The notes under the pieces: model-generated | Told to the model about the DNA's origin: nothing | Seen by the model: only the letters and a program-made list of their open reading frames with translations | Database searches by the model: none | Shown here: positions 44,774 to 52,796 of the stretch, piece by piece | Numbering within the stretch: the first letter of the stretch is position 1 | How the letters are laid out: every line of letters starts with the position of its first letter | Made by a program: the position numbers and the translations under genes | DNA from: CAG-492 sp045643465 | Lineage (GTDB): Bacteria > Bacillota > Clostridia > TANB77 > CAG-508 | Length of the DNA: 64,000 nt | Assembly: GCA_045643465.1 (NCBI GenBank) | Contig: JAZUKV010000021.1 | Location: 1 to 64,000 of the forward strand | Reading direction: 5' to 3'

Positions 44774-45556
44774 ATGATAGATTTTTCAAATGAAAATATT
44801 TTACATGTAAGAGCAAATGATGAGATTGAATATATTCAATTTAGAAAGTTATTAGAATATAATGATAAAATTAGGCATTGTTATACAATTAAGCCTCAAG
44901 ATTTTAGAAATAAAACTAAAGATTCAGCTGAATGCCAAAATATTTCAAAAATTTTAGGAATTAAAAGTGAAAGCATAAATATGCCTATTCAAACTCATAC
45001 AAATATAGTTAAAGTGGCCGAAAAAAATTGTAGTAGTAAGGATTTCCAAGATGTAGATGGATTGATAACAGGCGAAATTGAGAAAACATTATTAACTGTT
45101 ACTGCAGATTGTACAGCTTTTATTTTATATGATCCGGTTAAAAATGTAATTGGTAATATTCATTCTGGTTGGAAGGGAACAGTTAATAAGATAGGCAAGG
45201 TTGCCATTGAAGAGCTGTCAAAAAAATACGGATCAAGACCGGAAGATATTATTTGCTGTATTTGTCCTACAATAAGACAATGCCATTTTGAGGTTGAAGA
45301 TGATGTTAAAGATTTATTCATAAAAGCTTTTGAAGATGAATCTATAATTAAAATGGGTGAAATAAAAGACGGGAAACAAAAATATTTTATAGATACTGTT
45401 GCTGCTAATAAAAAAATGTTTATTAATTGTGGATTACAGCCTGAAAATATTATTGATTCTGGAATTTGTACATTATGCTATCATAATAAATTTCACTCTT
45501 ATAGATATGCAGGGAAAGATGCTGGAAGAAGCGGAGCCATTATAGGTTTAATATAA
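44774..45556 (+). CDS. pgeF: Peptidoglycan editing factor PgeF (laccase-domain family)
   Basis: The 260-residue protein has the YfiH/laccase-domain motifs: QTHTNIV, LLTVTADCTAFILYD, GNIHSGWKGTVNKI, CPTIRQCHFEV and CTLCYHNKFHSYR, which supply the Cys and two His that bind zinc. PgeF removes or prevents L-Ser misincorporation in cell-wall precursors (UDP-MurNAc-L-Ser amidase activity), and related proteins have purine-nucleoside activities. An S66 LD-carboxypeptidase follows after 27 bp, so a peptidoglycan-recycling pair is plausible. Confidence 0.9.
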   Translation: MIDFSNENILHVRANDEIEYIQFRKLLEYNDKIRHCYTIKPQDFRNKTKDSAECQNISKILGIKSESINMPIQTHTNIVKVAEKNCSSKDFQDVDGLITGEIEKTLLTVTADCTAFILYDPVKNVIGNIHSGWKGTVNKIGKVAIEELSKKYGSRPEDIICCICPTIRQCHFEVEDDVKDLFIKAFEDESIIKMGEIKDGKQKYFIDTVAANKKMFINCGLQPENIIDSGICTLCYHNKFHSYRYAGKDAGRSGAIIGLI

Positions 45557-45583
45557 TTATAAGAAAGGAAAATTTTATAAATA

Positions 45584-46498
45584 ATGATAATACCAAATAA
45601 ATTAAAAAAAGGTGATATAATTGGGGTTATTGCTCCATCTAGTCCAATTGAGGATTACGATATACAAGAATTAAATAATTCTATAAAACTATTGGAAGAT
45701 TTTGGATTTAAAGTTATTTTCGCTGATAATGCTTATGATTGTGATTGGGGATATTGTGAATCTCCAAAAGCAAGAGCTGAAGATATAAATAAAATGTTTG
45801 AAAATCCAGAAATTAAAGCTATAATATGTGCTACAGGGGGATTTAATAGTAGCAGTACATTTGAATATTTAGATTATGAATTAATTAAAAATAATCCTAA
45901 AATACTTTGTGGTTTTAGTGATAGTACATCTATTGAAAATATTATTTCTGAAAAGGCAGGTATAATTACTTTTAATGGACCTACATTAAAATCAATGACA
46001 TCTTGGGAAACTGATTATGCATATAGAAATTTTATTAATAGATTTGTTAATTGCAGTTTAAGTTTATTTGAAAATGATGATGAATCATATGTAATAAGAC
46101 CTGGAGTTTGTGAAGGTGAGCTTATAGGTGGGAATTTAAGTTTAGTCACAAAACTTGTTAGTGGTAAGTATTCAGTAAACTTTGAAAATAAAATATTGTT
46201 TTTGGAGGAATTATATTTTGAATCACCAGCAGAGCTAGTTTGCGAAAATTTATTTATATTAAAACAAAATGGGGTTTTTGACAAAATTAATGGAATTTGG
46301 CTTGGAAATTATGAGGGTGAAGCACCGATAGAGCAAATTTTATTAGATGTGCTAAGTGATGAATATGATTTTCCAATAATTAAATCTAATAATTTTGGAC
46401 ATGTTGATAAAAAAATGATAATTCCTATTGGAATCAAAGCAAAAATTGATACTAATGAAGAAATAAAAATAAGATTGTTAGAAAATTGTTGCAAATAA
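45584..46498 (+). CDS. S66-family LD-carboxypeptidase (second copy)
   Basis: The 304-residue protein carries GVIAPSSP, CATGGFNSSS, the nucleophile elbow CGFSDSTSIENII (Ser ~110), FNGPTLKSM, GELIGGNLSLVTKL, ILFLEELYFE with the catalytic Glu, and NFGHVDKKMIIPIG with the catalytic His. It has the length of LD-carboxypeptidases that turn tetrapeptide into tripeptide during wall recycling. Its position behind pgeF supports that role more than for the copy at 18128. AAAGGA lies 15 bp before the ATG. Confidence 0.9.
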   Translation: MIIPNKLKKGDIIGVIAPSSPIEDYDIQELNNSIKLLEDFGFKVIFADNAYDCDWGYCESPKARAEDINKMFENPEIKAIICATGGFNSSSTFEYLDYELIKNNPKILCGFSDSTSIENIISEKAGIITFNGPTLKSMTSWETDYAYRNFINRFVNCSLSLFENDDESYVIRPGVCEGELIGGNLSLVTKLVSGKYSVNFENKILFLEELYFESPAELVCENLFILKQNGVFDKINGIWLGNYEGEAPIEQILLDVLSDEYDFPIIKSNNFGHVDKKMIIPIGIKAKIDTNEEIKIRLLENCCK

Positions 46499-46516
46499 AA
46501 ATAAGACTAGTATAAT
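46489..46516 (+). promoter_or_regulatory. Promoter of the uracil-DNA glycosylase gene
   Basis: TTGCAA 46489-46494 and TATAAT 46511-46516 are 16 bp apart; the -35 lies in the last codons of the S66 gene. Confidence 0.6.
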
Positions 46517-46551
46517 GTATAATGATTTATATGGAAATAGAGGATTGTAAA

Positions 46552-47097
46552 ATGTATGATGATTGGGAAAGCTTAGAGAATTCAATTGTAGATTGTAAAA
46601 AATGCAGGTTATGCGAAAATAGAACTAATATTGTGTTTGGACAAGGTAATAGAAATGCAGATGTTATGTTTATTGGAGAAGGTCCAGGTGCTGATGAGGA
46701 TATTCAAGGATTGCCTTTTGTAGGAAAAGCAGGTAAACTTATGAATTGTGCCTTAGAGGGATTAGGAATAAAGAGGGAAGATGTATATATTGCAAATATT
46801 GTTAAATGTAGGCCACCATCTAATAGAAATCCTGAAGATGATGAAGCTGAAACTTGTTTAGATTATTTAAGAAATCAAGTTATATTAGTTAAGCCTAAAA
46901 TTATTGTTTTGCTAGGAAGTATTGCATTAAAAAATATTTTAGGAAAAGAGCTTTCAATTACTGCATCTAGGGGAAAATGGATTGAAAAAAAAGGAATATA
47001 CTATATGCCAACTTGGCATCCAGCAGCTTTGTTAAGAGATGAAAATAAAAAAGTAGAATTTTGGAGAGATTTAAAATTAGTTAAAGAAAAGATGTAA
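46552..47097 (+). CDS. Family 4 uracil-DNA glycosylase
   Basis: The 181-residue protein begins with an iron-sulfur motif CKKCRLCENRTN, then FIGEGPGADEDIQGLPFVGKAGKL (given in part: motif I and the uracil pocket), CRPPSNRNP with the third Cys, ETCLDYL with the fourth, and TWHPAALLR (motif II with catalytic-loop His). It removes uracil from DNA. The frame is open to 46522 but GAGG (46540-46543) and the promoter at 46511 favour ATG 46552. A terminator overlaps its stop. Confidence 0.9.
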   Translation: MYDDWESLENSIVDCKKCRLCENRTNIVFGQGNRNADVMFIGEGPGADEDIQGLPFVGKAGKLMNCALEGLGIKREDVYIANIVKCRPPSNRNPEDDEAETCLDYLRNQVILVKPKIIVLLGSIALKNILGKELSITASRGKWIEKKGIYYMPTWHPAALLRDENKKVEFWRDLKLVKEKM

Positions 47098-47124
47098 TAT
47101 TTTTATATTTACATCTTTTCTTTT
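47084..47124 (+). terminator. Terminator of the uracil-DNA glycosylase gene
   Basis: AAAAGATGTAA (including the stop codon) pairs with TTTACATCTTTT around an AT loop; CTTTT follows. Confidence 0.88.
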
Positions 47125-47227
47125 GTAATTTTGTCGTTTTTAGAATATGGATGTTGTGTGAAATTTATTGACTTTGAGGACTTTCAATAGTAAAATCAAT
47201 AAAATAAAGAGAAAAATGGAGCGTAAT

Positions 47228-48469
47228 ATGGATATAAATGAAAAGATAGATTATTGCTTAAGTTGCAAGGGAAAACCATGCAAAAATGGTTGCCCATTAG
47301 AGAATGATATTACAGAAATAATTAAATTGATAAAAGAAGAAAAATACGAAGAAGCTTATAAAGTATCAACTGATACAAGTGTTCTTCAATCTATTTGTGG
47401 AAGAATATGTCCACATAAAAGTCAATGTGAAGGAAATTGTGTAAGGGCAATAAAAGGCAAATCTGTAGAAATAGGCGAGATAGAATCTTTTCTAGGAGAT
47501 AAAGCCATTGAAGAAAATTATTCTATGAGTGAATTGCCACATATAAGTAATAATAAAAAAGTAGCTGTTGTGGGAAGTGGACCTGCAGGGTTAACATGTG
47601 CAGCATTTTTAGCTAGAAGTGGTGTTGAAGTTACTATATACGAAAAGTATGATAAATTAGGTGGAATTTTGAGATATGGAATTCCAAATTTTAGATTAGA
47701 TAAAGATATATTAGACAAAGCTATTAATAAGATTCTGGATTTAGGTATAATTGTAAAATATAATACTGAGATTGGAAAAAACATTAATTTGGAAGATTTA
47801 AGACAGAATTATGATGCTATTTTTTTAGCAATAGGTGCAAATATTTCTTGGAAAATGAATATACCAGGAGAAGAATTAGATGGGGTATATGGTGGAAATG
47901 AATTATTAGAAAAATCAAATCATCCAGATTATGAAGGAAAAACAGTGATTATTTCTGGTGGTGGAAATGTTGCAATGGATTGTGCAAGAACTGTTAAAAG
48001 GCTTGGAGCAAAATCAGTTAAAGTAGTGTATAGACGTTCTGAAAAAGAAATGCCAGCAGAATCAAAAGAAATAGAAGCTGCAAAAAATGAAGGAGTAGAG
48101 TTTTTATTTCAGAATAATATAATTAAAATTGGGGGGAATTCAAAAGTAGAGCAAATTGAATGTATAAAAACAAAATTAGTACAAAAAGATGGAGATTCAA
48201 GATTAAGTCCTGTTAATATTGAAAATAGTAATTATTTAATTGGTGCAGATTATGTGATTATGGCTATCGGCTCAACTACTGAGTTATCTACTATAGAAAG
48301 CCTATCATTAAAAACAAATAAATATGGATATATTGTGGTCGATGATGATTATGAAACATCACAGAAAAATATTTTTGCAGGTGGAGATTTAATAGGTGAA
48401 AAGTCAACTGTAGCTTGGGCTGCAAAATGTGGACGAGAAGCCGCAAAAAAGATATTAAAAAAGATTTAA
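47228..48469 (+). CDS. GltD-like NAD(P)H-dependent flavoprotein (glutamate synthase small-subunit family)
   Basis: The 413-residue protein has an N-terminal Cys-rich domain with two iron-sulfur motifs (CLSCKGKPCKNGC; CGRICPHKSQCEGNC), an FAD-binding GSGPAGLTCAAF (~120), an NAD(P)-binding GGGNVAMDCARTVKRLGA (~250) and a C-terminal FAD motif AGGDLIGEKSTVAWA. This is the GltD/NfnB architecture. No large GltB subunit is nearby, so it may pass electrons to another partner. The frame reaches 47168 but ATG 47228, behind ATGGAGCG, gives the family-typical short start. Confidence 0.88.
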   Translation: MDINEKIDYCLSCKGKPCKNGCPLENDITEIIKLIKEEKYEEAYKVSTDTSVLQSICGRICPHKSQCEGNCVRAIKGKSVEIGEIESFLGDKAIEENYSMSELPHISNNKKVAVVGSGPAGLTCAAFLARSGVEVTIYEKYDKLGGILRYGIPNFRLDKDILDKAINKILDLGIIVKYNTEIGKNINLEDLRQNYDAIFLAIGANISWKMNIPGEELDGVYGGNELLEKSNHPDYEGKTVIISGGGNVAMDCARTVKRLGAKSVKVVYRRSEKEMPAESKEIEAAKNEGVEFLFQNNIIKIGGNSKVEQIECIKTKLVQKDGDSRLSPVNIENSNYLIGADYVIMAIGSTTELSTIESLSLKTNKYGYIVVDDDYETSQKNIFAGGDLIGEKSTVAWAAKCGREAAKKILKKI

Positions 48470-48479
48470 AGGAGTATGA

Positions 48480-49907
48480 ATGAGTAGAAGAGGTAAAAAT
48501 AATTTTAAAGAAGAAAATAAGAGAAAGCCTAGATACAATTCAAAGAATAATGTAAAAAGAAAGAGCAGTACAAAAAATAAAAGAATACCACAAAAGGAAA
48601 ATGCGGATAAAAAATCAAAAAAGAAAATGAACAAAGCGTTAAAAATAGTTTTGATTGTATTAATTTCATTATTAGCGGTAGTGGCATCAATATTTGGAAC
48701 GTATTTATATAAATCTAATGGTAATATTAAAAACGCAATTTTTAATATATATAAAGATGTTGTTGGAGATCAGGATCCTATATTTGTACTAATATTGGGA
48801 GTTAGCGAAGATATTTCTACAGAATTAACAGATACAATTATGTTAGCTGGATATAATCCAGACAATAATCAAGCATTTTTAGTATCAATACCAAGAGATA
48901 CTTTTGTTGGAACAAATGAAGCTAAAGCTGGTGGCTTTGATAAAATTAATGCTTTATATCAAAAAGATCCTAAAAAAACAGTAGAAGCTGTTGAAAATTT
49001 GACAGGTGTAAAAATTGATTATTGTGTAACAGTTAAAACTAGTGCATTAGTTGATATTGTAAATGATATAGGTGGCGTAGAATTTGATGTTCCAATAAAT
49101 ATGGATTATGATGATCCAACTCAAGATTTACATATTCATTTGAAAGCAGGATGGCAAAAATTGAATGGTGATCAGGCAGAGCAATTAGTTAGATTTAGAC
49201 ATAATAATAATGGAACAACATATAGTGCATCTTATGGTGATAATGATCAAGGAAGAATGAGAACACAAAGAGAATTTATTAAAGTAGTTGCTAAAAAAGT
49301 TATTTCAAATAAAAATATTGACCAATTAAAGAAAGTAGCAACAACAGTATTTAAAAATTTAAAAACAGATATAAGTTTAAATACAATATTAAATTATGTT
49401 CCTTATGTAATAAATTTTAATATTGATAATTTAGAGGCAGAGCAATTGCCTGGAACACCAAAGATGATGAATGATTTATGGTTTTATAAGGCTGATAGTG
49501 CGAAAACTAAAAATTTGATAAATGAATATGTTGATAAATTGGGATTAACTGATGAAGAAAAAAAGCAACATTTGATTCCTCAAAGAGTAACTACTACATC
49601 AACATCAAATACTACTAAATCAAATATTACTAAATCAACTACTACTAAAAGTAATACTTCAAAAAATGAAACAAATAAAGCAAAAAATAATGTAAAAAAT
49701 ACAACAGCAAATAAAACAGAAAATACAGAAACAAAGAAGAATACAATAGAGAATACTAATAAAAATGTTAACGTAATAAATAAAGTACAAGAAAGTAATA
49801 TAATAAAAGAGGATAATAATATAACTAATATAGAAAATAATAGCGTAAAAGAAGAAAAAAATCTTGTTAATATAGATATCGATGAAAATGTAGATAAAGA
49901 AAATTAA
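48480..49907 (+). CDS. LCP (LytR-CpsA-Psr) family wall-polymer ligase
   Basis: The 475-residue protein has a very basic N-terminus (~1-54), one membrane helix (~56-78) and an LCP domain (~95-300) with VSIPRDTFV, KINALYQ, DIGGVEFDV and LVRFRHNN...DQGRMRTQREF, where Asp and Arg bind the polyprenyl pyrophosphate. It should attach teichoic acid or capsule polymers to peptidoglycan. The last ~105 residues are a low-complexity Thr/Asn/Lys/Glu tail that most LCP proteins lack, possibly wall-spanning. The start lies 10 bp after the GltD-like stop. Confidence 0.92.
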   Translation: MSRRGKNNFKEENKRKPRYNSKNNVKRKSSTKNKRIPQKENADKKSKKKMNKALKIVLIVLISLLAVVASIFGTYLYKSNGNIKNAIFNIYKDVVGDQDPIFVLILGVSEDISTELTDTIMLAGYNPDNNQAFLVSIPRDTFVGTNEAKAGGFDKINALYQKDPKKTVEAVENLTGVKIDYCVTVKTSALVDIVNDIGGVEFDVPINMDYDDPTQDLHIHLKAGWQKLNGDQAEQLVRFRHNNNGTTYSASYGDNDQGRMRTQREFIKVVAKKVISNKNIDQLKKVATTVFKNLKTDISLNTILNYVPYVINFNIDNLEAEQLPGTPKMMNDLWFYKADSAKTKNLINEYVDKLGLTDEEKKQHLIPQRVTTTSTSNTTKSNITKSTTTKSNTSKNETNKAKNNVKNTTANKTENTETKKNTIENTNKNVNVINKVQESNIIKEDNNITNIENNSVKEEKNLVNIDIDENVDKEN

Positions 49908-49995
49908 ATAAATAATTTTAAATTCTATAGGTTAAACAAAATGATTATGCGCAAATGGTATCTGTAACAGTATATTAAAAAATAAGCAAAACAAC

Positions 49996-50024
49996 TTGAA
50001 AAAAAAAAAAAATATGCTTAAATT
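49996..50024 (+). promoter_or_regulatory. Possible promoter with A14 tract before the frameshifted surface gene
   Basis: TTGAAA starts at 49996 and runs into fourteen A (49999-50012). A weak TAAATT follows at 50019-50024 at the normal 17-bp spacing. A homopolymer inside a promoter spacer can switch expression by changing length. The -10 is poor, so the call is weak. Confidence 0.35.
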
Positions 50025-50067
50025 GTATGGAATATAAAAAATAAATGTTTAAGGAGGAATAAAATAT

Positions 50068-52241
50068 ATGAAAACATTTTCGAAAAAATCAATTATAAGT
50101 TTAATTATTATAGTGACTACGATTTTTGGACTAGTTCCTTTTGGAGCTTTAAAATCAACAGCATATGCAGCAGAAATAGATAATCGTATAGAAATATCAG
50201 AATTAGAAGGAACATCTAATATAAGTAGTATAGCAGTGTATGGAGCCGATATTAAATCACCAACTTTTACAGTAACAAAAGGTAGTCCTGCATATTTTAA
50301 TAAAAGTATGGGAATATGGTGGAAAAAGAATGGAGATAATTGGGAAAAAATCCCAGCAGGAGGACGGAGGAGGAAAATTTACAGCAGGAACTTGGAGATA
50401 TTCAGTTCAAATTCGTATTGATGGTGAAAGTGGAACAACACATAAATTATCAAATAAACCTACTGTAAAAGTTGATGGCCAAACATGGATTGTTGAAAGT
50501 AATTCAGCTATAGAGGATTCATATTCAATTGTTTATGCTGAGGGACCAGAGTTTACTATTGGTTCAGGAGAAGAATTAATATTTAACCGTTATACAAGTT
50601 TTGAAATACCTGCAAGTGTAGTTGGAACTCCTATTTCAGAATTTTCTGTAGCATCAGGCGTAGAAGGAGGAACAAAACCATATACTTTTAGCAAAACATC
50701 AGGTCCAAGTTGGATTAATATATCTGAAGACGGAACAGTAAGTGGAACACCTACGACTGCAGCGGATAAAGACACTGTAGAAATTAGAGTAACAGATAGC
50801 ACAGGTAATTATAAAGAAATTAAAATTCAAGTTGGTATAACAGTAGCTAAAGAAAAAAAAGAAATATCAGAATTAGAAGGAACATCTAATATAAGTAGTA
50901 TAGCAGTGTATGGAGCCGATATTAAATCACCAACTTTTACAGTAACAAAAGGTAGTCCTGCATATTTTAATAAAAGTATGGGAATATGGTGGAAGAAAAA
51001 TGGAGATGATTGGGAAAAAATTTCATACGGAGGACGGAGGAAAAAAATTTACGTCAGGAACTTGGAGATATTCAGTTCAAATTCGTATCGATGGTTCTGA
51101 TGGATTAACATATCAATTATCAAATAAACCTACTGTAAAAGTTGATGGCCAAACATGGATTGTTGAAAGTAATTCAGCTATAGAGGATTCATATTCAATT
51201 GTTTATGCTGAGGGACCAGAGTTTACTATTTCAGAAGATAGTGAGCCAACAAAATACACAGTATCGTTTAACACAAATGACGGAAGTATAATTGCAAATC
51301 AAATTGTAAATAGTGGGGAGAAAGCAACTAGACCTTCAACTAATCCAACTAAAACAAATTATATATTTGATGATTGGTATGAAGACTATACATGTACAAC
51401 AAAGTTTGATTTTAATAAAGCAATAACTGCAGATACAGTAATATACGCAAAATGGAATGTAAAACCACATACACATACTTTAACAAAAAAAGATAAAATT
51501 GAACCAACTTGTGAAACAGATGGAACAGAGGAATATTGGATTTGTTATGAGTGTGAAAAGATGTTTAGTGACGAGACAGGAGCAACAGAAATAACAACAC
51601 CTGCAACAATTGCAAAAATGGGGCATGATTGGGGTGATTGGATAGAAACAACACCTGCAACAATAGATACAGAAGGAACAGAAACAAGAACTTGTAAAAA
51701 TAATAGTACACATACAGAAACAAAAATTATAGAAAAATTAGCATTAGAGATTATAAGCGGAGCAGATATTTCTTATGATATAGAATCTGGATTAGATATA
51801 AGTGTTTCTTGTAATGGAACATATGACAATTTTAAAGAATTACAAATGGATGGAATAAAAATCGAAGATTCAAATTATACAGTAAAATCTGGAAGTACAA
51901 TAGCAACATTAAAAGCAACATATTTAGATACATTACCAGTAGGAAATCATGTATTAACATTTATATATAAGGATGATAGATCAGTAGATACTACAATAAA
52001 AATAGCAAAAGCTGATGTACCAAATAATAACAATAATAATAACAATAATAATAACAATAATAATAACAATAATAATAACAATAAGATTGACAATATAATT
52101 ACAAATAATACTATATCACAGGAAGAAAACAATACAAGTAAATCACCTAAAACAGGAGATAATATCATAATATATATTTCTGTAGTATCAATTTTATCTT
52201 TAGGAGTATTGATAAATATAAAAGTTAATAAAAAGAATTAA
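50068..52241 (+). CDS. Sortase-type surface protein interrupted by two identical +1 frameshifts
   Basis: Three overlapping frames (50068-50421, to 51100, to 52241) together read as one ~720-residue surface protein. Order: signal peptide (~1-34), domain A first half, shift, domain A second half (FTAGTWRYSVQIRIDG), a He_PIG-like Ig domain (SFEIPASVVGTPISEF to GTPTTAADKD), domain A again with the same shift, an InlB-B/Flg_new repeat (YTVSFNTNDGS to IYAKWN), a Cys-containing domain (EPTCETDGTEEYWICYECEKMF), a further beta domain, twenty Asn, and a sorting end SPKTGD-helix-KVNKKN. Each shift needs one base skipped within GGAGGACGGAGG. A single deleted G would give Gly-Asp-Gly-Gly before KF or KKF. 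The ribosome site is AAGGAGG. It is inactive, recoded or misassembled; see findings. Confidence 0.75.
50191..50560 (+). repeat. 370-bp direct repeat, copy 1
   Basis: It aligns without gaps to 50861-51230, with about 22 differences by my count, nearly all in the middle third around the frameshift site. The flanks are identical, which suggests recent duplication or gene conversion. Confidence 0.93.
50359..50370 (+). other. Frameshift site 1 (GGAGGACGGAGG)
   Basis: The site resembles a Shine-Dalgarno sequence and is read GGA-GGA-CGG-AGG-AGG in the incoming frame, three arginine codons of types that are rare in the surrounding genes. The outgoing frame is +1. Confidence 0.6.
50861..51230 (+). 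repeat. 370-bp direct repeat, copy 2
   Basis: Second copy, offset 670 bp from the first, with identical outer parts and a diverged middle. Confidence 0.93.
51029..51040 (+). other. Frameshift site 2 (GGAGGACGGAGG)
   Basis: Same twelve bases as at 50359 although the bases on both sides differ; the shift needed is again +1. Confidence 0.6.
52023..52082 (+). repeat. AAY trinucleotide repeat encoding 20 Asn
   Basis: Sixty bases of alternating AAT and AAC codons form a poly-Asn spacer before the wall-sorting tail; length is likely variable between strains. Confidence 0.95.
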
Positions 52242-52260
52242 TAAATTATAAAAAGATTAA

Positions 52261-52291
52261 AAGGTGATAGTAGCAAATTTACTATCACCTT
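52261..52291. promoter_or_regulatory. Stem-loop upstream of the small anchored protein
   Basis: AAGGTGATAGTA pairs with TACTATCACCTT. No T run follows on the plus strand, so it is not a good plus-strand terminator; on the minus strand an AT-rich T stretch follows. It lies directly before the ribosome site of the next gene. Confidence 0.5.
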
Positions 52292-52306
52292 AAAAAGAGG
52301 AATTAT

Positions 52307-52699
52307 ATGAAAAAAACAAAAAATATTAAAAAAATATTTATACTTATTGTTATTTTAAGTATTATACTGGTATTTGGTATTATTAAAATAAAAACTAAAA
52401 AAAATAATAATAATGTAAATAAAGAAGTTTTAAGTATTCAAGATCAATTAGTAGGAAGTTGGACAGCAGATGGAGTTACAATTTATGAATTCAATAAAGA
52501 TAATAATGGAAAATTGAAATTACCATTGACGGATTATTATTTTACTTATAAATTAGAAGATAATAATATATATATTGATTTTGAAAATGAAAAGTCTACA
52601 GATTCTGAGTATGAGATTGCTTTTGAAAACGATAGACTTATATTTAAAGGAATAAATCAAACAATTGGAACATATACATTTTCACATTTTTCTCAATAA
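52307..52699 (+). CDS. Small membrane-anchored beta-rich protein
   Basis: The 130-residue protein has a basic start, one membrane helix (~9-28), a Lys/Asn spacer and a beta-rich domain (~45-130) with GSWTADGVTIYEF and YYFTYKLEDNNIYIDFEN, a lipocalin-like meander as in small secreted proteins of gut Firmicutes. It may be a distant relative of the lipoprotein at 20292. No enzyme residues are seen. AGAGGAA is the ribosome site. Confidence 0.75.
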   Translation: MKKTKNIKKIFILIVILSIILVFGIIKIKTKKNNNNVNKEVLSIQDQLVGSWTADGVTIYEFNKDNNGKLKLPLTDYYFTYKLEDNNIYIDFENEKSTDSEYEIAFENDRLIFKGINQTIGTYTFSHFSQ

Positions 52700-52744
52700 A
52701 ATTATATAAATCAAATACAATAATGCAATAATTACTATATAAAA

Positions 52745-52791
52745 TATCCCAGATAAAAGTAATTTCTTAATATTTACTTTTATCTGGGATT
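52745..52791. terminator. Shared terminator between convergent genes
   Basis: ATCCCAGATAAAAGTAA pairs with TTACTTTTATCTGGGAT, a 17-bp perfect stem between the plus-strand small protein and minus-strand leuS. Confidence 0.85.
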
Positions 52792-52796
52792 AATTA

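Noticed and set aside
50330..51100. Two separate genes starting inside the frameshifted surface gene
   Set aside because: The internal ATGs lack ribosome sites at proper distance and would start in the middle of domains; the products have no signal peptide although they continue one domain series.
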